Shown here: positions 1 to 11,840 of the stretch, piece after piece
How the letters are laid out: each line of letters opens with the position of its first letter
Numbering within the stretch: the first letter of the stretch is position 1
Source of the DNA: Moniliophthora roreri
Taxonomy: Eukaryota > Basidiomycota > Agaricomycetes > Agaricales > Marasmiaceae
Direction of reading: 5' to 3'
NCBI GenBank assembly: GCA_001466705.2
Contig: LATX02000001.1
Location: 3,100,001-3,164,000, forward strand
Length of the DNA: 64,000 nt
Notes under the pieces: generated by a model
What the model saw: only the letters and a program-made list of their open reading frames with translations
Database searches by the model: none
What the model was told of the DNA's origin: nothing
Made by a program: the position numbers and the translations under genes

Positions 1-868
1 GTCACGCTGGCCATAATATCAGTGCCGACCTGCGATCAAGAAAGCACAAAGTACTCACACAACGTTATCGAACTGGATTGTCGAGTCGAATGTTGTGAAA
101 TTGACAGAGGTATCGTGAATAATTCCAGGGAAATCCTCGCGTCTGACACCACCCAAAGTGTGCCCACATGCAATGAGCGCAATCATTTCAGACTCGGTGA
201 AGCTCTGGCGTCTGAACGATTCTGTATGAGATGCCAGATCTTGGTGTGGCTCAGGGACTCCCGGAGGACCAGCTGCAGTTGCGTCGACTTTCCCGGCTCT
301 GAAGGGAACGATTGGCCCATCGCATGCAGCGACACCAATCACGGCACCCATCGCGATGATATCTGCGACTGTGAAACAGTGAGTACATAACTAAGCAACA
401 GATGAACCTGCACTTACGCCCATTTGCAGGACTCGTGAAAAAGACAAAATCGTTAATCGAAGCTTGCATTCCCGAGCCTACGTTCTAGGGAATATATCAG
501 GCTGCATTCACCGGACAGAGGAGATAGGCCCGCTTCACATCGATCCAATCCATACGCAATCGAACCGTCAAGACCCCCGGTACCGTCATCTACGTTGTGC
601 GTTGACATATCATGGTAGGCCTGAGCTCGAGGATGAATATTAATCGCGGAAAGATCTGATTTGAAAAGAGACGTACAATTCAAACCCACTGAGCAGCAAC
701 AGCGGTTTCGTCTCGAGGAGCACAGTTTATAGCTAACGCCGACAAGATGTCCCCGAAGAGAACGCTGTCAGCGTATTCAACCTGGGGATCAGGGCAATGG
801 TACGCTTGCGCTGCAAGACCATGGAGCACAATGGAGCACAAGACTATCTTTAACAGATGCGAAGGCAT
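1..868 (-). pseudogene. Heme peroxidase, copy 1: broken, cut by the left window edge
   Basis: Secreted fungal member of the plant-type heme peroxidase superfamily, on the minus strand from an ATG at 868 that begins a signal peptide. Exons are about 868-677, 620-534, 484-418, 368-59 and 6-1. The middle exons are 87, 67 and 310 nt, the same lengths as in the intact copy at 3920-5849. The proximal histidine motif (ACGHTLGG) and distal histidine (AYHDM) are present. Two lesions are visible. At 682-680 the codon matching the distal arginine (CGA in the intact copy, motif WLRIAYH) reads TGA. The donor of intron 2 (about 533-532) is GC where the intact copy has GT. Using an alternative donor just before the TGA would keep the frame but delete the arginine, so catalysis would be lost either way. 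The 3' half lies outside the window. Family assignment is confident; inactivity is inferred. Confidence 0.8.
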
Positions 869-2635
869 ACTGCAGCCTGGAGAAGATAGAGATTAGCTTG
901 AGGTATCTGGACACCATTTTATGTATGGTGGACTCGGTAAACAAACACCGTGAGATTCCTGCAGGCTAGAAATAATTACAACTATACAGGGCGATGCAGG
1001 GCGCTTCTCGAGCCCAGCTCTTATTGAATTGCGAAGTAGCCAATTAGAGTTTCGATCGTGCGCAGCAGCCATGAACATGTACCTAGATCTGGATCAAATC
1101 AGCAAGTGTCAATACGATAAAGACCTTCATACCTGATTCTTATCGCTGTCTAAGGCCTCACATAGTTGTTCATACCAAGTGACAACTTGACTCGAACCCG
1201 GCTCGTAGCTTACTCGGCGATACGAGGAGTGGCGCAGGGAAGGTTGAATACTGAGAATCGGCATCTCCTACTTTGCGTGTTTGGGTGTCAGTATTTCAGT
1301 TCCGTCATAAGTTTCAGCGCGATTGCAGGGTAGAAGAACGCTTGGCTGTTGTGATCAACAGCTGTAGAGATTAATGAATTGAATTCTAATGCTGCGGAAA
1401 AAACATATAGCTTGAAGATGGCATTATTTGGTACTAACATGAGGGGAGGAGCCTACAGGCCTAGGTATATTGGACTTGAGAAATAGCTAACGTAACGGTG
1501 ACATTGATCGAGAGACACCCACCAGAAGATCAAGCCTGTTCATGCCTAATGTCCATAAGCAAAACCACAATTCAGTAACCCGTGACATAGCCCTCAACAC
1601 CTTCACAACATCGGAAGAACAGAATCCAGTTCATGTAGAGCAATCTCGACGGAAGTCAGAATTGATATTAAGAGGCGCCGAATCGATTATGAGCATCTCC
1701 TGCGCCAGTGCGGGGAAATCGAGCTCTAGGCTGCCCTGTATAAACGGATACCCTATTAGTAACCCACAAGCAGCAGATGGATTTTGGTTGCTTTCGTACA
1801 GTAAGGGAATATTGGGGGAAAAGTTTCTTGAAACTGGCGTACGGGAGGGCGCTCAAAATTTCGTTCAGGAGCCGATAGTTTGTCGCTGGAACGATGAGCC
1901 AAACTTATATGAGATAAGGAAAGGAAGCTGTAACCAACGCACCAGGAAAACCGTATTCTAGCATTTGTCGATGACCTTTCGAACACCAGATCCTTGTTAA
2001 ATCTGACTTCATACTCGTCCTCGAACCAAGGCTTTCACTTTCTTCATAATGCTGAGTATGCTATTAGCCTTCATATCTATGGGCGAATGCATAACGCACT
2101 TTTCAATTTTTCGGGCGGTAAACCTGGCGGCTCGAAGGGCAACATGTACAAGTTGAGCTGTAAGGAGGGTAGGCTCCAGGCAGGCGATTGTGGGAAAAGT
2201 TCAACCTTCCTTCGTCACCATCAGCAGCGCGGCATCACGACGACGACGTCGCGTGTTCTCCTCTCAGCGTTGGCAATATATGAACCCAGGGACGACAGTC
2301 AGTATCCTCGTTGTCACACTGTCATCAACTTCAGGACAACAGCAAACGTGGCATCACAATGATGACGCGTATTCTAGTACTATTCCGCATCCCTGTTCAA
2401 TCAAAGTTGACGAGATGGGCTCACCTGTCGGGGCTGACGGAAATTTGACTAAATGCTCAACGACCGGTTTGTGTGAAATCACATCACAGAGGAAGTGAAA
2501 AATTCGACTCAGGTAAAGTCAAACGATTCCTCGGATATCTGGCCGGATATCTACTGATGTGCAGTATATATATAATGTAGCGCCTGATTCTCTCCACGCA
2601 TTTATGTCTCCAACACCCAACGTTCAACTCTGGCA
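869..2635. other. Gene-free interval
   Basis: No coding region with recognisable domains or sensible splicing was found. It contains the upstream region of peroxidase copy 1. Near 2560-2580 there is an AT-rich run (TATATATATAATG) about 60 nt before the ATG of the next fragment, which could be its TATA element. Confidence 0.5.
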
Positions 2636-3049
2636 ATGGGCTTCACGAACTCATCAGGATTTTCTATCAAGGGCGATAACGCCTTTCATCATGTTGAAGG
2701 GAGTCAAGTGAACGGCGCGATCAAGGCTGGCAATGTCTATTTCAATAGTCAGGCGAGGGTGCACCGTACGAAATACAACGAGGTGAGCCGTATGGTCTGT
2801 CAATGTCCATAATCGGCTAACAGGAGAAGCTAATAATTTGAATACGTGAAAACTGGAGATATTGTTACTGTGAAAACACTGCATACCCAGAATCTCACGG
2901 AGTGGGATCAAGGACTGCAAAAGAGTAGGCCCAAGGCCCGGAGAACGGTCTACACCATCGAATTACATCCCAACCGCCGATCCAAGTATACAGCCGTGAT
3001 GTACGAAGGCGAAGAGGTACACAAGGCTTGGAAGAAGGCTTTCAAGTAA
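2636..3049 (+). pseudogene. N-terminal fragment of an agaric-specific protein of unknown function
   Basis: Starts with an ATG at 2636 and reads MGFTNSSGFSIKGDNAF, then continues after a short intron with EYVKTGDIVTVKTL and later KYTAVMYEGEEVHKAWKKAF. From memory this order (N-terminal 'nothing-but-Asn/His' stretch, then a [YF]xxxGD block and a YTAxxYEG block followed by W) is the start of a large Agaricomycetes-specific family of unknown function. Here the similarity stops after about 115 residues and no remaining C-terminal part was found downstream. The intron after codon TAC-AAC-GAG (GTGAGC donor) has no acceptor that reaches the second block without crossing in-frame TAA codons at about 2831-2836. 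Together these suggest a truncated, decayed copy rather than a working gene. The function of the family is not known to me. Confidence 0.5.
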
Positions 3050-3877
3050 GTCTCACAGACCAGGCAGGCTTCATTTCATACTTAGGCTTTATACTTTGTC
3101 CTCGTCCTTCATGAAAGCAGAATGGGAGAGTAAAACAGCAACACTTACCACTCATTTGCCTGAAGCCAAAAATGATTTGCAGATTCATGGCGAACTCATA
3201 TGTGGACGAGAGACTTGTTCAGTCATTATCTCCCATAGCGAGCACATAAAAATCTGGTATCATCTCCACTTTCTTGGGAAGAACACGCAACTTTCACTGC
3301 CAGTTTTTCATGCGTAGAAGTCGGGAGGATGGAATTAGGTTTAAAGTGCGACCGACTGAACTCTTCTATCTTTTCAATCTCTGACTTACCGATAAATAGT
3401 GCTATGATGAGAATCTCTTCAACGTCTCCCTCCCCACTAATTGCGACTCGAGATTCGGGCACTGTTTTCAGACATTTCTCGCATCTTCTTGGTCAACAAG
3501 ACACATCCGCAGTCAATGCATGCAGAGAGTACCGTAACCCTTTGAATAAAACGTCAACGCATCAACGCAACCATGTGGACTAGAAGATACATGATTGATT
3601 CTCAGTAGCCCCGATCCTTGCCGTACTGTTCTGAGGACGTCGCAGTATCACGGTACCAGTGAAGCTTGGCTTTGAGTCCCAGCTGAATCCATCAGTTAGC
3701 ATTGCCTGGACCAGACTGATCGATTCGCAGAATGACTGTCACATTATGCATCCCTGACTTGCTATTGACTTCACAGCTCGGCAATAGCCAGATGGGTCGG
3801 TTACTCAAGCCCATTACAGGGATACTTTTGGTGATAAACCTCTTTCCATCACGGTGCTTCTCTACTCAACTAATTCC
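3050..3877. other. Gene-free interval
   Basis: Only short open frames without domain signal or splice logic. The right end is the promoter of peroxidase copy 2. Confidence 0.5.
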
Positions 3878-3888
3878 TATATAAAAAG
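3878..3888 (+). promoter_or_regulatory. Probable TATA box of heme peroxidase copy 2
   Basis: The sequence TATATAAAAAG begins 42 nt upstream of the peroxidase ATG at 3920. It sits in the expected place for a core promoter of a short-leader fungal gene. Pattern only; no transcript data. Confidence 0.5.
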
Positions 3889-3919
3889 CCCCAGACTTCT
3901 CCCTGCTCCCTGTCTTACC

Positions 3920-5849
3920 ATGCTTTCGTGGCTGACAGCAACTGCCTTGAGCTCCATCGCGCTGCAAGCGTCTCTCTTTGCAGTCGGTGCTTACCATTGG
4001 CCGGATCCCCAACTGGAATATGCCGACAAACTCCTCTTCGGTGACGCCTTCTTATCACAGTTGGCCGTAAATTGTGCTCCTCGAGACAAAACTACTGTAG
4101 CCGCCCAATGGCTCCGAATCGTTCGTATTCTAATTCATCTCCTCGCCATGACTAACCATCGTCTTTTAGGCCTACCATGATATGTCAACACACAACGTAG
4201 ACGACGGCACTGGAGGTCTGGACGCCTCTATCGTGTATGAATTGGAAAGACCTGAGGTAGCTCTCTACCAACGAGCTCAGTGATTACGTCTGACACTTTC
4301 TAGAATATCGGCCTAGGCATGCTAACTTCAGTAGGAGAATTCATCTTGTTCACGAGCCCCGTAGCCAGTCGTCAGTTCTAATTTTACACTTCGTCGAAGC
4401 TCGTGCACAGGCTTACACTCCCATCTATAGTTGCGGACATCATCGCGATGGGCGCCGTGATGGGTGTGGCTGCATGCGGCGGGCCTGTTGTACCATATAG
4501 AGCTGGAAGAATCAACGCGACTGTAGCTGGTCCACCGGGAGTCCCCGAGCCACACCAAGATTTGTCCTCACATGCAGAATCATTCAGACGTCAGGGCTTC
4601 ACAGAGTCCGAAATGATTGCACTCGTCGCATGTGGACACACTTTGGGCGGCGTCAGACGCGAAGATTTCCCTGGAACCATCCACGATACCTCAGTCGATC
4701 TCATGACGTTCGACTCGACAATCCAGTTTGATAATTTGGTGTGAGTACTCCGAGTTTCCTCCACCCGCAGGTTATTGCTGACATTGTTGCAAGTGTGACC
4801 GAATACCTATCGGGAACTACGAAAAATCCTTTGGTTGTTGGACCTAACACGACAACGAACTCGGATTTTCGTATCTTCTCCAGCGATGGAAACATCACTA
4901 TGCAGAGGTATGGTGTGCTTTCGAGTGTTTCGTCCACAGTTCTAACCTCGAGCATTCAGTATCGCACCGCCGGATAGCTTCAGCAAGACCTGCGGCAGCT
5001 TGATTGAACGAATGATTAATACCGTACCTAAAGATGACATATTATCCGAAGTCGTAGAGCCTATTCAGTACAAAATAGGTGACACCCGATTGTTCCCCGC
5101 CAACGACGGTTCTTTCACCCTTTCCACCAGTCTGAGGGTCAGTATTTCACTGTTTATCGGCATCTTGAGATGCTGATCTTTCGCCACGTAACAGCTACTC
5201 TCCAGAAATGAGCAAAGGAAGGTCACTCTGTTCTGGAACGATCGCCAAGGGTCAGTTTGCGGCGATATTGGGTGCTCTGTGCAGCCTGTATCCAGTCGAG
5301 CAGCGACCATCACATATCTAGCTCACATGAGGGGAATCAGCGAAGGAGTCGATTATAGTTTCAGCGCTAAAATTAACATGACCAGCTCCATCTCCAAGTT
5401 TTGGTTCGAGATTGATGAAAGAGACGGTTCAGATGTGACTGTTGTGGACAATGGTGGATCGGGGTTTGTGATTGACCAGGACACTGTGCTCCTCGACCTT
5501 GGTCGGTCCAAACGTCTTCCTAACACGTTCACGTCTTTCAATCTTGTTGTAGCAGTAAGTTCGTTCTCATTCAGTTGCGCATTATATTGACGCCAGCTTC
5601 AAGGTTCGAGGAGATGCGTCAGCTCAAGTATCCGTTATGACATATGAACCCAGCGCTGACACAAATAACGTCTCACCGAAGATGAAGACTATTCAGTTGG
5701 CACTTGATACTCGCTTCCCTCCTACCGCTGGTTTCACGTTCTTCTCAGGGAATGCCAGTTCAGGCATGACTTACTTTGATGTTCACGGAGTCGTGGGGGA
5801 CGATATCTTCACGCAAACTTTTGTGGACGCCTCTATAATCATCGTTTAA
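3920..5849 (+). CDS. Secreted heme peroxidase, copy 2 (intact)
   Basis: Predicted secreted heme peroxidase that would use H2O2 to oxidise organic substrates outside the cell; the substrate cannot be read from sequence. Eight exons: 3920-4120, 4170-4256, 4304-4370, 4431-4740, 4794-4907, 4960-5137, 5195-5554, 5604-5849. They join in frame to 520 residues. The start at 3920 is chosen because it opens a signal peptide (MLSWLTATALSSIALQ...). The distal site is WLRIAYHDM, giving Arg and His, and the proximal site is ALVACGHTLGG. The peroxidase domain fills roughly residues 40-270. A C-terminal region of about 200 residues follows, without a motif I recognise. The intron 4 acceptor GCAAG is supported by a CTGAC branch site and by the matching CCAG acceptor in copy 1. 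Its nearest relative is the broken inverted copy at the left edge. Confidence 0.85.
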
Positions 5850-6481
5850 GTTATCCAGTGTATTGGTGTATGTCAATACGGCCCGAGAATGCACAGCTAG
5901 TGATACTAATACCGTCCAAATTCATCGATATGCACCCAATGCTGTGGGTGGACGAGCAGGTGCCGGGCTTGATTTTTGGTACTATTGCATTGTACGTTCC
6001 GCCGCACAAAGTCTTGCATCAAGACTAGAAGAGGTGTAACCATGTAAAGATTCCTTGGAGGATAAGAGTTGAGTCGCCCATGCTCAGGTTTAAGAAGTTT
6101 ACAATAGCTTTCGTGAACGCAGACAGGAACTCGTTTCATTCATCAGTCACTATTATTACTATCTTTTGGCTGTCAGTGCATATTTATTCAAGTTAACTGG
6201 TGGAGTTCAGCAGAACAGAGGCTTCGCAGTTTTATCTCTTTCACCAACAGCTACCCAGGCTCTTCAATATTGAATTTGAGTGTTGGTAGCTTTACTCTTG
6301 GAGTGCCGAGAGCATTACTGCCTCGAGTCAGATGAAAGAGAGAGATGCGAAGTATGTTTTGTCTTGTTTACCGTCTGCCAGGCAATCGGTCCGTGTTCAC
6401 AGCCGTACGCAATGTGTAGCAACTTCAAGCACATTCTACTCATCCAATAAGGCACACTGGCGCGACTAAAAGGCTGCTTAG
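5850..6481. other. Intergenic region upstream of the Raptor gene
   Basis: No coding signal. It holds the 3' flank of the peroxidase gene and the promoter and leader of the Raptor gene. No clear TATA box near the Raptor ATG. Confidence 0.5.
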
Positions 6482-9400
6482 ATGTACGAGCAGCCTAATC
6501 ATACGAGAAAAGAGCCTATATTTGCGACTGGTGCGTGGCATATTCTGTCTTTATACTGAAAAACTCATACCCTTTCCAGGTGCCGGGTCTGATTCAGATG
6601 AAGGCTATTCTCGTTCTCGTTCGGTTCGTCGTCAGCGAAATAAGTCTCGGCAATATAGCCCAGGTCCAATTTCACTCGATGAGTCGCTAGATCCTGCACC
6701 TCCGATATCATATTGGTCGACCAAACGCCATTTCACCTGTGGAAACCCGACACCTCCTCCTCCGTGGTCTACGAAACCAATTACATGGAGACATACCTCT
6801 TCGTTACCAGGAAAACTAAAGACTGCAAATGCCGCATTGGTTGTGTGTCTCAATATCGATGTGGATCCACCCGATGTTGTCAGAACGAGTCCTTGCGCGG
6901 TTCTCGAGTGTTGGGTTGACCCGAGATCCATGCCTTCTCACAAGGCTTTGGAAGCTATAGGTGCAAATCTGAAGCACCAGTTCGAGGGCTTAAGCCTCAA
7001 GATCCAATATAAACCCATCCTTGACCCGTCTTTCGAAGATCTCCGAAAGGCATGTCAACAGCTCCGGAAACAAGCCAAAGATGACGCCGTGCTATTCCAT
7101 TACAATGGTCATGGTGTCCCCAAACCCACTGCTTCCGGCGAATTATGGTGCTTCAACCGAAATTATACGCAGTACATACCAGTTTCGTTACAGGAAGTCC
7201 AGAACTGGCTGGGATCACCAGGCGTGTATATATGGGATTGTTCCGCCGCAGGACACCTTCTCAACAACTTCAACGCATTTGCGCAACGGCGGGACGAGGA
7301 TATTAGAAAAATACACGGGCAATTCCCAGAAGGAGTGCTGCCCTTCTCCCAATCGTTACAGCTCGCGGCGTGTGCTGCAGACGAGACGTTACCTACATGC
7401 CCCGACCTCCCGGCAGATGTGTTTACCTCCTGCCTTACTTCTCCCATCGACATTGCAATTCGACACTACATCATGACCAACAAGACCAATCTCAATATTG
7501 ACGCAGGTTTCCATATGCCCGGGGATCTGAAAGACCGGCGTACACCCCTTGGAGAGCTTAACTGGATATTCACAGCCATCACCGATACCATTGCATGGAC
7601 CACATTCTCACCCGAGATCTTTGCGCGCTTGTACCGCAGTGATCTACTCATAGCTTCCCTATTCCGTAACTTCTTGCTCGCAGAGCGGATTATGAAGGGT
7701 TATAATTGTACACCTCATACTTCGCCACCTCTACCATCCACTAATACACATCCTTTATGGGCCACATGGGACTTGGCATTAGATGCCTGCGTCAGGCAAC
7801 TGCCCGACCTCCTAGCGGCTGAACAGGCGCCCACTGACAGACCCAAACCGCCTCCATACCAATACGTACCCAGCCGTTTTTTTGCAGATCAGCTCACTGC
7901 GTTCGAAGTTTGGATATCTCGAGGTGGCTCTGCACTTACCAAGCGAGGTCCGATGTCACTTCCACCAGGCTCACACACCCCAACGAGCGAGAACGGACAT
8001 GTGAACGGCAACGGGGTCGTCGATTCTTGGGATAACGTCAAAGAGCATCATCTTGTTCCGCGTAAACCGCCCGACCAACTTCCTATCGTACTTCAAGTCC
8101 TTCTATCTCAGCCCCATCGACTTCGGGCCCTCATTCTTCTCTCACAATTCGTTGACCTTGGTCCATGGGCCGTCAATCTAGTGCTCACCATCGGTATCTT
8201 CCCCTACATATCGAAGCTCTTACAGGCACCAGGACCAGATCTGCGACCCGTCCTCATATTCATCTGGGCGCGTATCCTCGCCGTGGACCCCTCTGTACAG
8301 AGCGATTTATACAATAACGCACAAGGATACAGGTACTTCTCCAATATCCTTGCGATGAAGCCAGACAATGCACACGTCCTCCCCAACTCGTCCGAGCATC
8401 AAGCCATGTGCTCATTCATATTGGCTGCGCTTGCCAGAGATTTCCAAAAGGGTCAGCAAGCATGTTGGGAGGAGAACGTCTTCCAATCGTGTTATGAGAG
8501 GCTCGAGGAACCCGATTTTCTGCTTCGTCAGTGGACGGCACTTTGTATAGCACAGATGTGGTGTGGATTTGATGAGGGAAAGATGATCGGCGTCAACCGT
8601 GGAACACAAGATAAACTTACACACCTGCTCTCAGATGACTCTGCAGAGGTTCGTTGCGCAGCTCTTTATGCATTGGGAACATTCATGGGTGCATCTGGGT
8701 CCCGGGAACCTGAGAAAAGAGGTGGAGGAGGAAGCGGTGCAATGTATGATCTTGACGAAAGAGACCATTTCCGGATGGAAGTGGCAGTTGTCACTGGTGC
8801 AACTTTGGTTGTCAAAGATGATGCCAGTCCGATGTGCAGGAAAGAGCTGTTGATATTGATTAGTTGTCTAGTGAAAGAGTGGAGAGGGTACTTTGTCGTC
8901 TGTGCCTGGTTGTACTGGGAAGAGGAAGAGAGGCGAAGACGACATGGACACGGTTATTCGGTCTCATCAGAAGCTGTCAGCGAGTGGCTCAGCAACTTCG
9001 AAGACGACGGTCGCCTTAGAGAAGAATCCAGAGTGCTGCTTTCATCTTTCTACACTATCTTTGTGGTGCTTCTTGATCTTTCAACGGATCCGTATCTCGA
9101 AGTGGCGACGCATGCGCAGACAATTGTTGATTACATCCTCGCACTACTCTTAGACTCGCCATTTAAGAACCTGGAGTCATCGCCGTTTACGTCGCCACCT
9201 ACTGCTCCCAAAAGTTATCAGCCACAGCAGCAGCAACTAGTGCCTAGAGACAGAAAGGCCTCATTGCAATCATTAGCACCGGCTTCCACACTCGCTGCAT
9301 CACAGTCCGATAAAGGGGCAGGGCTCAGGCCAAGCTTGTCACGGTCGGATACGATGACGAGCACGATTTCAAACACAATTAAACGGACATCTTCGTTTGC

Positions 9401-11484
9401 GAATGCTCTGAAGAATTTGGCTGGGACCATCTCTTTCCCTTCGATGGACGATTCACACAGCCGTAATGCTTCACCAGCACCTTCTTTCCAGACCCCTACT
9501 CCAAAGATAACGCAATCCGAAGTATCACGACCTCCTTCTCCGATTCTCAACGTAGCACATTACACTTCTCCGTATGACAATTCTTACCCTCATTCTCAAC
9601 CCTCACCCACACGCACGGAATCGGAGTCTGACGAATCACGTTCGCCGCCAAAGTTCCAGCCTTCGGACGTGATGGAAGCCTTGATGGAAGAAGACATGGA
9701 ACGGCTTAGGGCGAGAAGAAGACCGAAACGAACTTCGTCTTCTCAGCACACGGGGTACCACAATTACCATTATTCTGGAAACATGAACATGCCCAGCCCC
9801 AGCAATAGCACTTTCTCAGTCGACTCTACAAACAGTGTGATCCTTGGTCTTGGGACCGGTTTGGGTCCTGGGATACGAGATGTGTTGCCGTTGAAGAGCA
9901 CTTTCTTTGATTGGTGCTGTGAATACTTCACAGAGCCACAGATGAGGGTAAGTGTTCTATAAGGTGCTAACTTTCTCGGGCTGATGTTTCAAAAGCAAAC
10001 GGAAGCCGATGAACCTGGCAGTGTGCAATACAACTACCAGGTCTGGAGACAGCAGAGAAATGAGCAGGTCGACGTGGAGACAAGAAGCCAGGCCGATGTA
10101 GCTTGTAAGTACTCGATCGCCGAGATTTATGTGCTTCAACTTACTTTGGTATGAGCAGCGTTCCGTCCTTGGGATCGACCCGTAGCCACCTTACATGGCT
10201 CGCCAAATCCTCTCGTGATGACTTTCCACTCGTACGACAAGCATTTGTTCGTTGCGAATGACTCAGATGTGGTTAGGTATGTATCGCTGTATTTACCGGG
10301 TTTATGGTACACATGCTCAACCGTACCAGTGTGTGGGATTGGGGCCAGCGCAAGAAATTGCGATCTTTCGCCAATGGTAATCCCAAAGGAACGAGTATCA
10401 CTTCAATGGTGATCATCAATCAAGATGTTGGTGGAATTGTCGTAACAGGGTCGGGTACGTCGTCGCCTCTTTCGAGTCATTAACTCTGAGTTCCTCCCTG
10501 CCAGCTGACGGAATAGTTCGTCTTTACCGACATTATGACCCAGCTTTAGACCCCGGGCCAGCCCAAATGGTCAGTGCCTTCCGAGGGCTCAATGACCTTG
10601 TCCAGATGCGGTCTAGTCAAGGGGCGGGGCTGGTTATGGATTGGAAGCAGTCAACGGGTATACTTCTTGTCGGCGGTGACTCGAAAGTTATCAAGACTTG
10701 GGATGCGCAGACCGAGATCCAAGGACTAGTTCGTACTTCCCTACGCAAACAAGAATCTCGTTACTAACTACGTTCAGGACCTGGACACGGACTCCAACAG
10801 TCCAGTGACGTCGATAGTGACTGACCACGGGGCTTCTCAAACGTTCGTGGCCGGGTTTGGTGATGGCGTGGTCAAGGTCTTCGACCGACGATTAGAAGAA
10901 GAAGAGTCCATAATCCGCACGTATTCAGAGCACACTTCCTGGATACAGAATGTTCGTCCTCACCCAACGGCTGGGTCGCAGTTCCTCTCTGCTAGTTTGG
11001 ATGGTGAAGTGAAGCTGTGGGATCTGCGTGGAAAGGATGAGGCCGTACAAACCTGGAAGTTTATGCCCTCTGGCCTCTCTGCGTTCGACGTGCATAATAA
11101 TACTGAAGTTTTTGCGGGGTGGGTAATCTCTATTGTCGTCATGGAGGTGCCCTGTGCTAATGCAGCCTCTTCCAAAGGACCTCCGCCATCACGAATACAA
11201 GCTGGCGATCTCAACGCGTTACGGTCCGATCGCTGTCTACCGAAACATTCGATACCCTGTCACAGTACAACACATCAACTGGATTGATGATGCAGCCTGT
11301 GCGGTTGCACCCGTCATCTTATATTCAGCGGGCGACCTCGTTTGTATTCCATCCCACGGAGATGCTATATGGAGTTGGTGCACCGGACGGATCGAGTGAG
11401 TATCTTTCCTTGATAGCTGTCGTATAATCTTCTGATGGGCTTTGCCGAACGCTAGTAAGGATAATGGGATGCAAGTTAACATGA
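6482..11484 (+). CDS. KOG1: Raptor/Kog1/Mip1, TORC1 scaffold subunit
   Basis: Substrate-recruiting scaffold of the TOR complex 1, which couples nutrient state to growth at the vacuole/lysosome surface. Nine exons: 6482-6530, 6580-9947, 9996-10104, 10159-10276, 10330-10454, 10505-10728, 10778-11118, 11178-11395, 11456-11484, joining in frame to about 1526 residues. Order: a Ser/Arg-rich N-terminus; the Raptor N-terminal conserved (caspase-like) domain with FHYNGHGVPKPT near residue 190 and WDCSAAG near 235; HEAT-type helices around 500-740; a long Ser/Pro-rich linker with a poly-Gln patch (about 870-1120); and C-terminal WD40 repeats (KLWDLRG, KTWDAQ). The length lies between human Raptor (about 1335) and yeast Kog1 (about 1557). 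The 49-nt first exon was chosen because the large exon has no ATG in frame before the conserved region; MYEQPNHTRKEP then splices in phase. The low-complexity linker is the likely site of regulatory phosphorylation (inference). Confidence 0.93.
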
Positions 11485-11840
11485 AAATACCCTGTATATA
11501 ATGCAAAAGTAGTAGTATATCTAGTCCGCAAGTTGTATATTACATTCTGTATTATATGCTTTGCATGGTACATACATGACCTTTAATGAACTCAGTCACC
11601 AGTTATTGTCACTGAATTGTGCATCTTTCTGCGCCCTTTACTGCGTGCGGTGTGTTACTGTAACATCTATTGAGGCGCCTAATGTGGCAATTTGGCCGGC
11701 AAATCAATACCACCTTACCTCATTCTGCCCAACCTGGCTTGACTCTTTCCTTAACGCAGACGCGACGCCACCGAAGACATTCGCCCACTGTTTCGATTGA
11801 CTGGAATAGGAAAAAAAAACCCTGGTGTATCCAAGAAGTT

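Noticed and set aside
1180..1215. tRNA-like TCGAACCCGG string
   Set aside because: The rest of the cloverleaf (acceptor, D and anticodon stems) could not be drawn on either strand.
1542..1961. Plus-strand 139-codon frame
   Set aside because: Low-complexity-free but without domain, splice or promoter support; likely chance.
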